Of a stretch of 64,000 bases of DNA, positions 1 to 9,139 are shown one piece after another (position 1 is the stretch's first letter; each line of letters opens with the position of its first letter). Source of the stretch: Vandammella animalimorsus (GTDB taxonomy: Bacteria > Pseudomonadota > Gammaproteobacteria > Burkholderiales > Burkholderiaceae_C); contig NZ_NSJF01000002.1 of assembly GCF_002285285.1 (NCBI RefSeq), positions 620,001-684,000 of the forward strand, given 5' to 3'. Under the pieces are notes generated by a model that saw only the letters and a program-made list of their open reading frames with translations, was not told the DNA's origin and did not search any database. Made by a program: the position numbers and the translations under genes.

Positions 1-34
1 AGAGGCGATTACATCGGATGCGAATAAGAGGCAT
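1..34 (-). CDS. Probable start of gspK (type II secretion minor pseudopilin), cut by window edge
   Basis: An ATG at 34-32 on the minus strand opens a frame (MPLIRIRCNRL) that stays open to the window edge. It begins 12 bases after the gspJ stop, where gspK normally follows gspJ. Only eleven codons are visible, so the assignment rests on gene order and not on any GspK motif. GspK would be the tip pseudopilin of the type II secretion pseudopilus. Confidence 0.4.
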   Translation of the reverse strand, partial: MPLIRIRCNRL

Positions 35-46
35 ATGGCGTGTATG

Positions 47-712
47 TTATCGACCACCACCAGTTGTCACGCTGTTGTCCACTTGCGAGGCTGCGCCCGG
101 GCGACGCAGCGCAATGATCTTGACCGGCAGCGCCAGCTGCGTGGTGTGCATCTCCAGCATGACGTGCGAGGGCAGCTGGAAGGGGAAGCGCCATTGCTCG
201 GCCCAGGCGATGGCGTCCTGCTCCTCGCCGCGATAGCGGATGGCGAAGTGGCTCAGGTCGTTGAGCAACACGCGCGATTGCATCTGGCTGGGCTCGGGCA
301 GCTGGGGCAGGTCTTGCCAGGGCATGAAGCGCAGCACCAGGGCTTGGCCCTGCTCGGTGGGCTCGGCGGCGAGCTGGAAGAAGTGCTGCCCGCCCATGCC
401 GTAGCGCGCGGGCATGATGCCGATCCAGCGGATGCGCTGGGCATCGCCCTCGAACCAGTAGCGCGACTCGTTTTCATGGCGCACGCCAGGGCGGCGGCGC
501 ATCACCACATGGCCCAGGGTTTGCTCGAGAAAGTGCATGGCGCTGCGCAACTGGCTGGCGCGGTCCAGGCGCGCGTCGATGCGCGTCTCGGTCTGCGCCA
601 GGCTGTAGAAGGACGAGCCCAGGCCCAGCATCACCAGGCCCAGCAAGGCCATCACCACCAGCATTTCCAGCAGCGTGAAGCCGTGCGCCATGCCGCGAGC
701 CATGCGCTTCAT
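47..712 (-). CDS. gspJ: Type II secretion minor pseudopilin GspJ
   Basis: A 221-residue prepilin-like protein. A short basic leader precedes the prepilin peptidase site G-FTLLE (residues 11-16) and then a roughly 20-residue hydrophobic helix (MLVVMALLGLVMLGLG), the class III signal of pseudopilins. Known role: GspJ joins GspI and GspK at the tip of the periplasmic pseudopilus that pushes folded substrates through the GspD secretin. The start ATG overlaps the gspI stop as ATGA (709-712), so the two are translationally coupled. The J assignment follows from length, its place after gspI, and the arginine-containing segment (ARLDRASQLRSAMHFLEQ) after the helix. Confidence 0.88.
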   Translation of the reverse strand: MKRMARGMAHGFTLLEMLVVMALLGLVMLGLGSSFYSLAQTETRIDARLDRASQLRSAMHFLEQTLGHVVMRRRPGVRHENESRYWFEGDAQRIRWIGIMPARYGMGGQHFFQLAAEPTEQGQALVLRFMPWQDLPQLPEPSQMQSRVLLNDLSHFAIRYRGEEQDAIAWAEQWRFPFQLPSHVMLEMHTTQLALPVKIIALRRPGAASQVDNSVTTGGGR

Positions 713-1167
713 TGCGGCGCTCCTGCGTCATCAGGCAGTGCGTTGGCGCTGCCATCGAGGTAGCGCTGCGGCCGCAGCGTGGACAGGGCGATGACGCGCT
801 CGTGCTCGCCGTCGCGCCAGGACACGCGGATGTTCAGCTCGTGCAGCGGCACCACGCTGAGGTGCTGCTGTTGTGGCGCGGTGGCGTAGGGCTGGCTGCT
901 GACCTGCCAGTCGAAGCCGCCGGACTGGCCCTGGGCGTTCCAGCCCGATTCGGGCAAGGCGTCGTGGGCGCTCAGCAGCGACTGCGCCAGCATGGTGGCG
1001 CGTTGGTATTGGCCGCTGATGGCCACGGCCTGGGTGTTGCTGCCCAGCGTGCGGTACAGCAGCGCCAGCGCCAGCGCCATGATGAACAGCGCCACCAGCA
1101 CTTCGATCAGCGTAAAGCCTGTCGCAACGCGGGCCGGGCTCGAGTGAATCGAACGGCGGGCATTCAT
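709..1167 (-). CDS. gspI: Type II secretion minor pseudopilin GspI
   Basis: A 152-residue pseudopilin. The leader MNARRSIHSSPARVATG is followed by the cleavage motif G-FTLIEVLVALFIMALAL and a hydrophobic helix; FTLIEVLVAL is typical of GspI. The longer frame upstream (to 1290) lies inside gspH, so I chose the ATG at 1167, which overlaps the gspH stop as ATGA. Known role: GspI starts the tip complex with GspJ and GspK. The compact overlaps H/I and I/J indicate one polycistronic mRNA on the minus strand. Confidence 0.9.
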   Translation of the reverse strand: MNARRSIHSSPARVATGFTLIEVLVALFIMALALALLYRTLGSNTQAVAISGQYQRATMLAQSLLSAHDALPESGWNAQGQSGGFDWQVSSQPYATAPQQQHLSVVPLHELNIRVSWRDGEHERVIALSTLRPQRYLDGSANALPDDAGAPQ

Positions 1168-1658
1168 GGCAGCAGCGGCTCCTGCGTAATGTCGCCGGTG
1201 AGCCAGTCCACGCGCAGCCGCGTGCCATCGCCATTGGGGCGCAGCAGCTCGATGCTGCCGCCGGTGGAGCCGCCTTCGGGCAGGAACCAAATGGCGGCCA
1301 CCTCACGCCCGGCCTGCGGGTCCAGCTCGGCCACGGTGGTGCGCAGCTCCAACCCCTCGGGCAGGGTGTAGCTGCGCGGGCCCAGGTTGAACTGCCTGCT
1401 GCGCAAATCGAGCGTGAAGTGCGTCACCGTGCCGCTGCTGTAGGCCTCGTCGCGCAGCGTGCGCAGTGAAGTCCAGAGGCTGCGCACCGCATCGCGGTAT
1501 TGCGCGCCTTCGTGGATGCGGGTGTAGGCCAGCGGCACCAGCGCCGCCATCAGCCCGGCGATGGCGATGACCACCAGCAGCTCGATGAGCGTGAAGCCGC
1601 GCTGCCGCCTGCGCAGTGCGCGCGGCCAAGGGGCGAGGTGCAGGACAGGGCGGAGCAA
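1164..1658 (-). CDS. gspH: Type II secretion minor pseudopilin GspH
   Basis: A 164-residue pseudopilin with an Arg-rich leader (RALRRRQRG), the cleavage site G-FTLIELLVVIAIAGLMAAL and a membrane helix. The C-terminal part is beta-rich, as in GspH/FimT proteins. The only start that keeps the leader is a TTG at 1658; no ATG or GTG lies in frame before the helix. It follows gspG after a 72-base gap and overlaps gspI. GspH is a minor pseudopilin linking the tip complex to the GspG shaft. Confidence 0.87.
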   Translation of the reverse strand: MLRPVLHLAPWPRALRRRQRGFTLIELLVVIAIAGLMAALVPLAYTRIHEGAQYRDAVRSLWTSLRTLRDEAYSSGTVTHFTLDLRSRQFNLGPRSYTLPEGLELRTTVAELDPQAGREVAAIWFLPEGGSTGGSIELLRPNGDGTRLRVDWLTGDITQEPLLP

Positions 1659-1730
1659 GAGCTTGTGGCCTGAATCAATGCCGGATGGGATGCCAGAAGC
1701 TGCGGCTGTGGCAGCTTGGGCAGGCGCTTA

Positions 1731-2216
1731 TCACTTGGCGTTGCTGATGTCGGCGTTTTCCCCCTCGCCGCCGGGCGCGCCGTCACCGCCGTAGCTCATG
1801 ATCTGCACGCCGCCATTGGGGCCAGGGTTGCTGTAGACGTAGGGCTTGCCCCAGGGGTCGCTGGGCACGCCGCCGCGCAGATAAGGGCCGTTCCAGATGG
1901 CCACGCCGCCCGGGCGCGTGACCAGGGCCTGCAGGCCCTCGCTGGAAGTGGGGTAGCGCCCCACTTCGAGCTTGAACACGTCCAGGGCTTTTTCGATCTC
2001 GGCGATCTGCACCAGTGCCGTTTTGGACTTTTGCCCGCCCAGCACGCCCATGACCTGCGGGCCCACCAGGCTGGCCAGCAGGGCCAGGATGGCGACGATG
2101 ACCAGGATTTCGATCAGGGTGAAGCCGCGCTGCGCGCTGCGCAGGCTGCGCGTCAGGGCGCCGCGCAGGCGCTGTGGGGTGGATGGGGCGGACATAGGAA
2201 GTAGTGGTGTTGGCAT
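1731..2216 (-). CDS. gspG: Type II secretion major pseudopilin GspG
   Basis: The 161-residue major pseudopilin. After the leader comes G-FTLIEILVIVAILALLASL, then the conserved GspG body: the KALDVFKLEVGRYPTSSEGL segment and the calcium-loop region with DPWGKPY and GGDGAPGGEGENADI. These loops are diagnostic of GspG. Known role: GspG polymerises into the pseudopilus shaft and needs calcium for stability. An alternative ATG at 2195 would remove seven residues; neither start has a clear Shine-Dalgarno sequence. It lies 57 bases downstream of gspF. Confidence 0.95.
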   Translation of the reverse strand: MPTPLLPMSAPSTPQRLRGALTRSLRSAQRGFTLIEILVIVAILALLASLVGPQVMGVLGGQKSKTALVQIAEIEKALDVFKLEVGRYPTSSEGLQALVTRPGGVAIWNGPYLRGGVPSDPWGKPYVYSNPGPNGGVQIMSYGGDGAPGGEGENADISNAK

Positions 2217-2273
2217 GACAAAGACTATGAAAAAAGCTGGCGGGGCGGCCAGGAAAGCCTAGCCGCAATCGCA

Positions 2274-3536
2274 TCAGGTAGCCAGCTGGTTGATCGAGAG
2301 AATGCCCATCATCAGAGCAATCAGGATGAAGGCCACCATGACCCCGAGCACGACGATCATCAGCGGGCTCAGCAGCGTCAGCGCGCGCTTGATGCCGGTC
2401 TCGACCTGGCGGTTGAGGATGTCGGCCAGCTCCAGCGACATGGCGCCGATCTTGCCGGTCTCCTCGCCCACGCGGATCAGGTTGATGGCCAACGGCTCGA
2501 AGATGCCGGTCTTGCCCATGGCATCGACCACGCGCACGCCTTCCTTGACGGCAGGCGCGACCTTGAGCAGCGGCTCGCGGATGCTGCGGTTGCTCACCGT
2601 GTCGGTGGCAATGCCCAGGGCGGTGAGCATCGGAACGCCGTTGCCCAATAAGGTTCCCCACGAGCGCGTGAACAGCGTCATCTGGTAGCGCGCGGCCAGC
2701 GCGCCGATGATGGGCAGGCGCAGGATGCGCGCCTGCCACCAGGCGCGCCCGGCCGGGCCGCGCAGCCAGCGCCAACCCATCCAGGCCAGCGCCGCCAGCG
2801 CCAGCGCCCACAGCCAGCCCCAGACGCGGAAGGCGTCGCTGGTGGCCAGCAGCACCTTGGTGGGCAACGGCAGCGCATCGCCCATCTCGACGAACATGGG
2901 GCGGAAGCTGGGCACGACGAAGGTCATCATGAACACCAGCGTGGCCACGGTCATCACCAGCAGGATGGCCGGGTAGATGGAGGCCGAGACCACGCTCTCG
3001 CGCAGTGCTCGCAGCCGCTCCATGTGCTCGACCAGGCGCGCCAGCACGCCAGCCATCTGGCCGCTGACCTCGCCCGAGCGGATCATGTTGACGTAGAAGT
3101 CGTCGAAGTGTTTCGGGTGCTGCGCCAGCGCCTTGCTGAAGGCGCTGCCGCCCTTGACGGCCTCGAGCAGCTCCTGCACCAGCTGGCGCATGGCCGGCTT
3201 GTGGCTCATGTCGATCAGCACCTTCAGCGCCGTGTCCAGCGCCAGGCCCGAGCGCAGCATGATGGTCAGCTCGCGCGTCATGGCGTGTACGTCCTGCGCG
3301 TTGACGGGGCCGCGGTCCTTGCGGCTGGGCTTGGCCGTGCCCAGCAGCGGCGCCTGGCTGGCTGCGGCCTGGCCGCGTGCCAGGGCCAGCTCCTCGCCGC
3401 TGGCCGGGGTCAGCGCCAGCGGGTGCAGACCGCGCGCGCGCAATTGCTGCATGGCCTGCGATTGCGAGGCCGCCGAGAGCACCCCACTGCTGATCTGGCC
3501 GCTGGCATTGGCGGCGCGCCATGCGTAATCAGGCAT
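2274..3536 (-). CDS. gspF: Type II secretion inner membrane platform protein GspF
   Basis: 420 residues, the usual GspF length. It starts with the family signature PDYAWRAANASGQ and holds two tandem T2SSF domains (about 85-210 and 285-405), each ending in hydrophobic segments, for three membrane helices in all. The motif AMTRELTIMLRSGLALDTAL is typical of the first domain. Known role: GspF is the polytopic platform protein that couples GspE ATP hydrolysis to pseudopilus assembly. Its ATG lies 8 bases inside gspE, so translation is coupled. Confidence 0.95.
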   Translation of the reverse strand: MPDYAWRAANASGQISSGVLSAASQSQAMQQLRARGLHPLALTPASGEELALARGQAAASQAPLLGTAKPSRKDRGPVNAQDVHAMTRELTIMLRSGLALDTALKVLIDMSHKPAMRQLVQELLEAVKGGSAFSKALAQHPKHFDDFYVNMIRSGEVSGQMAGVLARLVEHMERLRALRESVVSASIYPAILLVMTVATLVFMMTFVVPSFRPMFVEMGDALPLPTKVLLATSDAFRVWGWLWALALAALAWMGWRWLRGPAGRAWWQARILRLPIIGALAARYQMTLFTRSWGTLLGNGVPMLTALGIATDTVSNRSIREPLLKVAPAVKEGVRVVDAMGKTGIFEPLAINLIRVGEETGKIGAMSLELADILNRQVETGIKRALTLLSPLMIVVLGVMVAFILIALMMGILSINQLAT

Positions 3537-5268
3537 CGCTCTGGTCCTGTGTGACGCGGGTGACTTCTTCCAGGCTGGTCAGGCCCTGGGCGACTTTGCG
3601 CAGCCCGTCCTCGTACAGGCTGAGCATGCCGCGCTGGGCGGCCAGGCTGGCCAGCTCGGCCGCGTCCTTGCCGTCCAGGATGGCGCGGCGCAGCACTTCG
3701 TCGAGCACCATCAGCTCGTGGATGCCGGTGCGGCCCTTGTAGCCCGTGCCACGGCAGTGCTCGCAGCCCACGGGGCGGTACAGCGCCTGGCCCGGCTGCA
3801 CGAAGCGCGCCAGGCCCGTGTCCTGCAGCACCTGCGGGGCCAGCTCGTGCGGCTGCTTGCAGTGCGGACACAGCGTGCGCACCAGGCGCTGGGCCAGCAC
3901 GCCGTTGACCGAGGAGGTGATGAGGTAGCGCTCCACGCCCATGTCCTCCATGCGGATGATGGCGCCGGGCGCAGTGTTGGTATGCAGGGTGGAGAGCACC
4001 AGGTGGCCAGTCAGGGCGGATTGCACGGCAATCTGCGCCGTCTCGCCGTCGCGCATCTCGCCGATCATGATGATGTCCGGGTCCTGGCGCAGGATGGCGC
4101 GCAGCGCGTTGGCAAAGGTCAGATTGATCTGCGGGTGGACCTGAATCTGGTTGATGCCCGCCAGCTGGTATTCCACCGGGTCTTCCACGGTGATGATTTT
4201 CTGGCTGTCGGCGTCGAGCTTGGCCAGGCCGGCGTAGAGCGTGGTGGTCTTGCCCGAGCCGGTCGGCCCGGTGACCAGAAAGATGCCGTGCGGCTTGGCC
4301 AGCAGCTCGTTGAAGCGTGCCAGCGTATCGGGGGCAAAGCCCATGTCGTCCAGGTTCAGGCGCACGCTGGCGCGGTCGAGCACGCGCATGACGATGCTCT
4401 CGCCATACACCGTGGGCACGGTGGAGACGCGCAAATCCAGCTCGCGGCCCTTGACGCGGGTCTTGATGCGCCCGTCCTGCGGCAGGCGGCGCTCGGCGAT
4501 GTCCAGGTGCGCCAGCAGCTTCACGCGCGAGCCCACGGCCGGCGCCAGACGCGGCGCGATGACCTCGGCCACGTTGATCACTCCATCGACGCGGTAGCGC
4601 ACGTGCAGGCCGTCCTCGAACGGCTCCAGGTGGATGTCCGAGGCGCGCAGGTCGATGACGCGGCCGATGATGGTGTTGACCAGCTTGATGACTGGCGCCT
4701 CGCTGGCCAGATCCTTGAGGTGCTCGACGAAATCGGCCGCATCCAGGCCGCCGAGCAGGTCGTCGGCGCTGGCCTCCTGCTCGGCCTGCTGGGCGGCGGC
4801 CTCGGCCTGATCCAGCGCGCGCTCAATGTCGCTCTCCAGCCCCAGGTGCGGCACGATCTGCAAGCCTGTGGCCAGATGCAGGGCTTTGCGCACGAACTCG
4901 TCCTGCGGCACGGCCAGCGCCACGCCCAGGCGATCCTCGCGCTGCCAGAGCGCAAAGGCATTGTGGGTGCGCAAAAAGCCGGGCGCCAGGCCGGGCACTT
5001 CCAGCGGCTGCTCCGGGTAGTCGGCGGCCGTGGCCAGCGCCACCTGCAGCTGGCCGGCCAGCACTGGCATCAGATCGGCCTCGGAGACCACGCCCAGACG
5101 CACCAGCACGCGCCCGAGCATGCCGCCCATCTCCTGCTGTGCGGCCAGCGCGCGCTCCAGGTCGCGCGGCCCGAGCTTGCCGGCCTGCACCAGCAACTCG
5201 CCCAGGCGGCGCTGGCCGGGCTGGGAGGCTTGGGGGGGGAGAGGGGCGGCGGTGGCAGTCAGGGACAC
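3529..5268 (-). CDS. gspE: Type II secretion ATPase GspE
   Basis: A 579-residue cytoplasmic hexameric ATPase. The N-terminal MshEN/GspE-N domain (about 15-150) docks to GspL. The C-terminal motor shows Walker A GPTGSGKTTTLYAGL, the Asp box region TVEDPVEYQ, Walker B DPDIIMIGEMRDGETA, the His box TGHLVLSTLHTN, and a tetracysteine zinc loop (CPHC and CEHC). All catalytic elements are present. The start is a GTG at 5268. It is the first gene of the minus-strand operon gspE-F-G-H-I-J-(K). No secretin gene gspD or gspC lies upstream, so these must be elsewhere or beyond the left edge. Confidence 0.96.
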   Translation of the reverse strand: MSLTATAAPLPPQASQPGQRRLGELLVQAGKLGPRDLERALAAQQEMGGMLGRVLVRLGVVSEADLMPVLAGQLQVALATAADYPEQPLEVPGLAPGFLRTHNAFALWQREDRLGVALAVPQDEFVRKALHLATGLQIVPHLGLESDIERALDQAEAAAQQAEQEASADDLLGGLDAADFVEHLKDLASEAPVIKLVNTIIGRVIDLRASDIHLEPFEDGLHVRYRVDGVINVAEVIAPRLAPAVGSRVKLLAHLDIAERRLPQDGRIKTRVKGRELDLRVSTVPTVYGESIVMRVLDRASVRLNLDDMGFAPDTLARFNELLAKPHGIFLVTGPTGSGKTTTLYAGLAKLDADSQKIITVEDPVEYQLAGINQIQVHPQINLTFANALRAILRQDPDIIMIGEMRDGETAQIAVQSALTGHLVLSTLHTNTAPGAIIRMEDMGVERYLITSSVNGVLAQRLVRTLCPHCKQPHELAPQVLQDTGLARFVQPGQALYRPVGCEHCRGTGYKGRTGIHELMVLDEVLRRAILDGKDAAELASLAAQRGMLSLYEDGLRKVAQGLTSLEEVTRVTQDQSDA

Positions 5269-5404
5269 GGGCAGCTCGAAGAAAAGGCGGTGGGAGCAAA
5301 TGCAGCGGGCATTGTATAAGCGCCGCCCGGCCCTGCCGGGAGGCGGCCGGCGCGCCTGCGTGTGCGGGCGGCGGCGCGACCGTCAGGCCGCCATCGGCAG
5401 GGGC

Positions 5405-6466
5405 TCAACTGGCTGCCGATGTGGCCGCCGGCGCGCTGTGCCAGGCCATGGCTTCGCCGGCGCGCAGGGGTTTGAGCACGGTCTCGACGTAGGGGTAGGC
5501 CTCGGGCATCTGCCAGCTGCGCTTGTGCAGCGTGATGCGCTCGGTGTTGCGCGGCAGGCCGTAGAAGTCTGCGCCATGAAAGGCCGCGAAGCCTTCGAGG
5601 CGATCGAGCGCGCCGGCCTGCTCGAAGGCCTCGGCATACAGCTCGATGGCGGCTGCTGCGGTGTAGCAGCCGGCGCAGCCCACGGCCGCCTCTTTCAGCG
5701 GCGCGGCGTGCGGGGCGCTGTCGGTGCCGAGGAAAAACCTGGGGTTGCCGGAGGTGGCCGCCTGCAGCAGCGCCTGGCGGTGGATTTCGCGCTTGAGCAC
5801 CGGCAGGCAGTAGTAGTGCGGCCGTACGCCGCCCAGAAAGATGGCGTTGCGGTTGTAGAGCAGGTGGTGCGCGGTGATGGTCGCGGCCAGGTGCTGATCG
5901 GCCTCGGCCACGTACTGCGCGGCCTCCCGGGTGGTGATGTGCTCCATGACGATCTTCAGCTCGGGGAAGTCGCGCCGCAGCGGCATGAGCTGTTGCTCGA
6001 TGAACACCGCCTCGCGGTCGAACAGGTCCACCTCGGGGTCTGTCACCTCGCCATGCACCAGCAGCACCATGCCGACCTCCTGCATGGCCTGCAGCGCCGG
6101 GTAGATGTTGCGCAGCGCGGTCACGCCGGCGTCGCTGTTGGTAGTGGCGCCGGCCGGGTACAGCTTGCAGGCCGGCAGGCCCTGGGCCTTGGCGCTGCGG
6201 ATGGTCTCGGGCGTGGTGCGGTCGGTCAGGTACAGCGTCATCAGCGGCTCGAACGTCGAGCCTGGGGCCACCTGTTGCAGCGCGTCCAGAATGCGTGCGC
6301 GGTAGGCCAGGGCCTGGGCCGCGTCGGTCACGGGCGGGCGCAGATTGGGCATGACGATGGCGCGGCCAAACTGCGCTGCGGCATGCGCCACCGTGGTGTG
6401 CAGCGCCGCGCCATCGCGCAGGTGCAGGTGCCAGTCGTCGGGGCGGGTGATGGTCAATGTGGTCAT
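5405..6466 (-). CDS. pyrC: Dihydroorotase, homodimeric type (PyrC)
   Basis: 353 residues. It cyclises N-carbamoyl-aspartate to dihydroorotate in pyrimidine synthesis. Zinc-site motifs are all visible: [10 protein letters not shown] (HxH), the lysine that becomes carbamylated in [16 protein letters not shown], histidines in LVHGEV and VMEHITT, and the catalytic Asp in FLGTDSAPH. The longer frame to 6496 adds ten residues without homology; I chose the ATG at 6466 ([16 protein letters not shown]). It is transcribed away from the efflux operon that starts at 6595, leaving a 128-base divergent promoter region. Confidence 0.95.
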   Translation of the reverse strand: MTTLTITRPDDWHLHLRDGAALHTTVAHAAAQFGRAIVMPNLRPPVTDAAQALAYRARILDALQQVAPGSTFEPLMTLYLTDRTTPETIRSAKAQGLPACKLYPAGATTNSDAGVTALRNIYPALQAMQEVGMVLLVHGEVTDPEVDLFDREAVFIEQQLMPLRRDFPELKIVMEHITTREAAQYVAEADQHLAATITAHHLLYNRNAIFLGGVRPHYYCLPVLKREIHRQALLQAATSGNPRFFLGTDSAPHAAPLKEAAVGCAGCYTAAAAIELYAEAFEQAGALDRLEGFAAFHGADFYGLPRNTERITLHKRSWQMPEAYPYVETVLKPLRAGEAMAWHSAPAATSAAS

Positions 6467-6594
6467 CGCAAGGGGGAATAAGAAGCGCGGCGGCAATCAT
6501 GAAACATGGCGCGCGGCACGGCTGCGCCGCGCGCAAGGCGCGCAGTATCATCGCTTGCCCGGCCCACTGCAATATTTCCCCCACGAGCTTTGCC

Positions 6595-8061
6595 ATGCGT
6601 TGCCGCCTGTTTGCCACCAGCGTGCTGTTCTGCCTTGCGGCGCAGGCAGCGCCGCCTGCATCGCCTGCCCACACTACCTCGCCGAAAGCGCCGCAAGCAC
6701 CGGCGTCCAGCCAGGCCCTGAGCCTGGAGCAAGCCCAGGCGCTGCTGCTGCGGCATTCGTCGCAGCTGGCGGCCAGCCAGGCCCAGCTCGACAGCGCCCG
6801 CCTGCGCCGCGCTGGCATGCAGGGCCTGGGCCGACCTTCGCTGGCCTTGCAGGCCTCGGGCTATGCCTATTCCGTCAATGCCGATCTGGGCCTGGGCAGC
6901 TTCCGCCAGGCCGTGGCCGGCGCGCTGGCGCAGTTGCCCGGCGATGTGGCGCACGCCATGGGCCCAGTCGCAGCCGGGCTGCCCGCCATCCCGGACAGCT
7001 ACGCGCTGCGCCGCCGCGACGAGCGCGCCACGGCCAGCCTCTCGGGCGTCTGGCCGCTCTACACCGGCGGGTTGACCCAGGCGTTGCGCCATGGGCTGGA
7101 CGCGGCCGAGCAAGAGGCCGCCGCCGATGCCAGCCTGGCCGCCGCCAGCCTGCAGCGCCAGCTGATCGAGCGCTACTTCGACGCCCAGTTGGCCGAGCGC
7201 GCCGCCACGCTGCGCGAGCGCGCCTTGCAGGCCGTGCGCGAGCATGACCTGGCTGCACAGCGCATGGAGCAGGCCGGCGTGATTGCCCACGTCGAGCGCC
7301 TGCAGGCGCGCAGCGCGCTGGCCGATGCCGCGCAGCAGGCCCTGCAGGCGCGCGATGCCGCCCGGCTGGCCCAGGCGGCTTTGCAGAACAGCATCGGCAA
7401 GCCAGGGCCGCTGCAGTTGAGCACGCCGCTGTTCGTGCAATCGCAGCCGCTGCCGCCGCTGGCGCAATTCGTTGCGGAAGCTCAGCGCCAGCACCCTGGG
7501 CTGGACAAGATTCAGGCCAAGCGTGGTCAGGCCCAGGCGCTGCACGATGCCCAGCAGGCGCGGCGCAAGCCCACCGTGCTGGCCTTTGCCAATCACGAGC
7601 TGCCCAGCTCGGGCAAGCCCAGTTGGGTGGCCGGCGTGGCGCTGCGCTGGACGCTGTGGGACGGTATCGACCATCGCCAGTTGGCACAGGCCGCTCAGCA
7701 GCAGGTGCAGCAGGCCGAGCACAGCCAGCGCCAGGCGCTGCAGGACATCGCCCTGCTGGTGGAAAAGCACTGGCTGGATGCCGAGCACGCGCGCACGCGC
7801 TACCTGGCGCAGCAAGATCAGCAGCAACTGGCCCAGGAGCTGCTGCGCTTGCGCCAGGCCGGGTTGCGCGCGGGCACCAGCACTGCGCTGGATTTGATGG
7901 ACGCGCAATTGCAACTGGCCAAAGTGCAGACCGAGCGCGCTCAAAGCGCCAACCAATACGTCAAGGCCCTGGCGGCGCTGCTGGAGAGCAGCGGCCAGGG
8001 CGAGCAGTTCCAGCGCTACCAGCAGCAGGCCGATATCCAGCTCCTGCCCGATACGCCTTGA
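6595..8061 (+). CDS. TolC-family outer membrane efflux protein
   Basis: 488 residues with a Sec signal peptide (MRCRLFATSVLFCLAAQA, cut before APP). The mature part is mostly long Ala/Gln-rich helices in two similar halves, with motifs such as LSLEQAQALLLRHSSQL and LRAGTSTALDLMDAQLQLAK, as in outer membrane efflux proteins. The ATG at 6595 is preferred because it opens the signal peptide. It heads an operon with an HlyD-like adaptor and two ABC-2 permeases, so it probably forms the exit duct of that exporter. The substrate is unknown. Confidence 0.88.
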   Translation: MRCRLFATSVLFCLAAQAAPPASPAHTTSPKAPQAPASSQALSLEQAQALLLRHSSQLAASQAQLDSARLRRAGMQGLGRPSLALQASGYAYSVNADLGLGSFRQAVAGALAQLPGDVAHAMGPVAAGLPAIPDSYALRRRDERATASLSGVWPLYTGGLTQALRHGLDAAEQEAAADASLAAASLQRQLIERYFDAQLAERAATLRERALQAVREHDLAAQRMEQAGVIAHVERLQARSALADAAQQALQARDAARLAQAALQNSIGKPGPLQLSTPLFVQSQPLPPLAQFVAEAQRQHPGLDKIQAKRGQAQALHDAQQARRKPTVLAFANHELPSSGKPSWVAGVALRWTLWDGIDHRQLAQAAQQQVQQAEHSQRQALQDIALLVEKHWLDAEHARTRYLAQQDQQQLAQELLRLRQAGLRAGTSTALDLMDAQLQLAKVQTERAQSANQYVKALAALLESSGQGEQFQRYQQQADIQLLPDTP

Positions 8062-8122
8062 GCTGCTTTGAATTGCCTTGAGTCGCCCCGACCCGCATGC
8101 TCCTCGATTGCCTCTTTGCTCC

Positions 8123-9139
8123 ATGACCACTTCCGCCCCTGCTTCCGCCGCCCCTCGCTCCTTGTTGCGTGGCCTGTTCAGCGCCATCGTCGCGCTGGCT
8201 GCGCTGGCCTTCGTCGCCTGGGGCTTTTGGCGTGCCGCCCAGCCCGCGCCGCTGTACCTGCAAGGACAGTTGGAAGTGCGCGAGGTGGATATCGCCCCCA
8301 AGATCACCGCGCGCATCGCCAAGGTGCTGGTGCGCGAAGGCCAGAGCATCGCCGCGGGCGATCTGCTGATCGAGATGGACAGCCCCGAGGTGCGCGCCAA
8401 GATCGCCCAGGCCGAGGCCGCCGGGCAGGCCGCCCAGGCCCAGGCCGAGAAGGCCGAGCACGGCGCCAGGCCGCAGGAAATCGAAATGGCGCGCCTGCAA
8501 TGGCAGCGCGCCGTGGCCGCCGCCGAGCTGGCCGAGACTTCTTATCAGCGCGTGCAAAGCCTGTACGCGCAAGGGCTGGTGGCGGCGCAAAAGCGCGACG
8601 AGGCGCGCGCCAACGCCCGCACCAGCCGCGCCCAGGCCCAGGCCGCGCAGGCCCAATACCAACTGGCGCGCGAGGGCGCGCGCAGCGAGGACCGCGCCGC
8701 CGCCGCCGCCCAGGCGCGGCAGGTGCAGGCCGTGCTGGCCGAGGCCCAGGTGGCGCAGGCCGAAACCCGGCTGGCCAGCCCCATCGCCGGCGAGGTGGCC
8801 AAGGTGCTGGCCAAGGAGGGCGAGCTGTCGCCGCAGGGCGTGGCCGTGGTCACCGTGGCCGATTTGAGCGACCAGTGGGTGGTGCTCAACGTGCGCGAAG
8901 ACCTGCTGCAACGCTTTGCCAAGGGCAGCCGCTTCGAGGCGGCGCTGCCCGCGCTGGGCGGGCAGCGCGTGACGTTCGAGGTGTACTTCCTGGGCGTGCT
9001 GCCGGACTTTGCCACCTGGCGCGCCACCCGCGCCAGCCAGGGCTTCGACGCCCGCACTTTTGAAGTGCGCGCCCGGCCGCTCCAACCCATCGAAGGCGCC
9101 CGCCCCGGCATGAGCGTGGTGCTGCAAGAGGCGCTGTGA
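8123..9139 (+). CDS. HlyD-family periplasmic adaptor (membrane fusion protein)
   Basis: 338 residues. A short cytoplasmic N-terminus and one membrane helix (LFSAIVALAALAFVAWGFW, about 18-36) precede a barrel-sandwich/biotinyl-lipoyl half (GQLEVREVDIAPKITARI), a long Ala/Gln/Glu helical hairpin (about 100-215), and the second lipoyl half (LASPIAGEVAKVLAKEGEL). This is the YbhG/EmrA-like adaptor layout. I chose the ATG at 8123 over the upstream TTG at 8078 because the added residues have no homology pattern. Its stop overlaps the next start. It should bridge the TolC-like duct and the permease pair. Confidence 0.88.
   Translation: MTTSAPASAAPRSLLRGLFSAIVALAALAFVAWGFWRAAQPAPLYLQGQLEVREVDIAPKITARIAKVLVREGQSIAAGDLLIEMDSPEVRAKIAQAEAAGQAAQAQAEKAEHGARPQEIEMARLQWQRAVAAAELAETSYQRVQSLYAQGLVAAQKRDEARANARTSRAQAQAAQAQYQLAREGARSEDRAAAAAQARQVQAVLAEAQVAQAETRLASPIAGEVAKVLAKEGELSPQGVAVVTVADLSDQWVVLNVREDLLQRFAKGSRFEAALPALGGQRVTFEVYFLGVLPDFATWRATRASQGFDARTFEVRARPLQPIEGARPGMSVVLQEAL

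Noticed and set aside
3718-5319. A 533-codon open frame on the plus strand
   Set aside because: It is the antisense shadow of gspE, whose Walker and zinc motifs are unambiguous.
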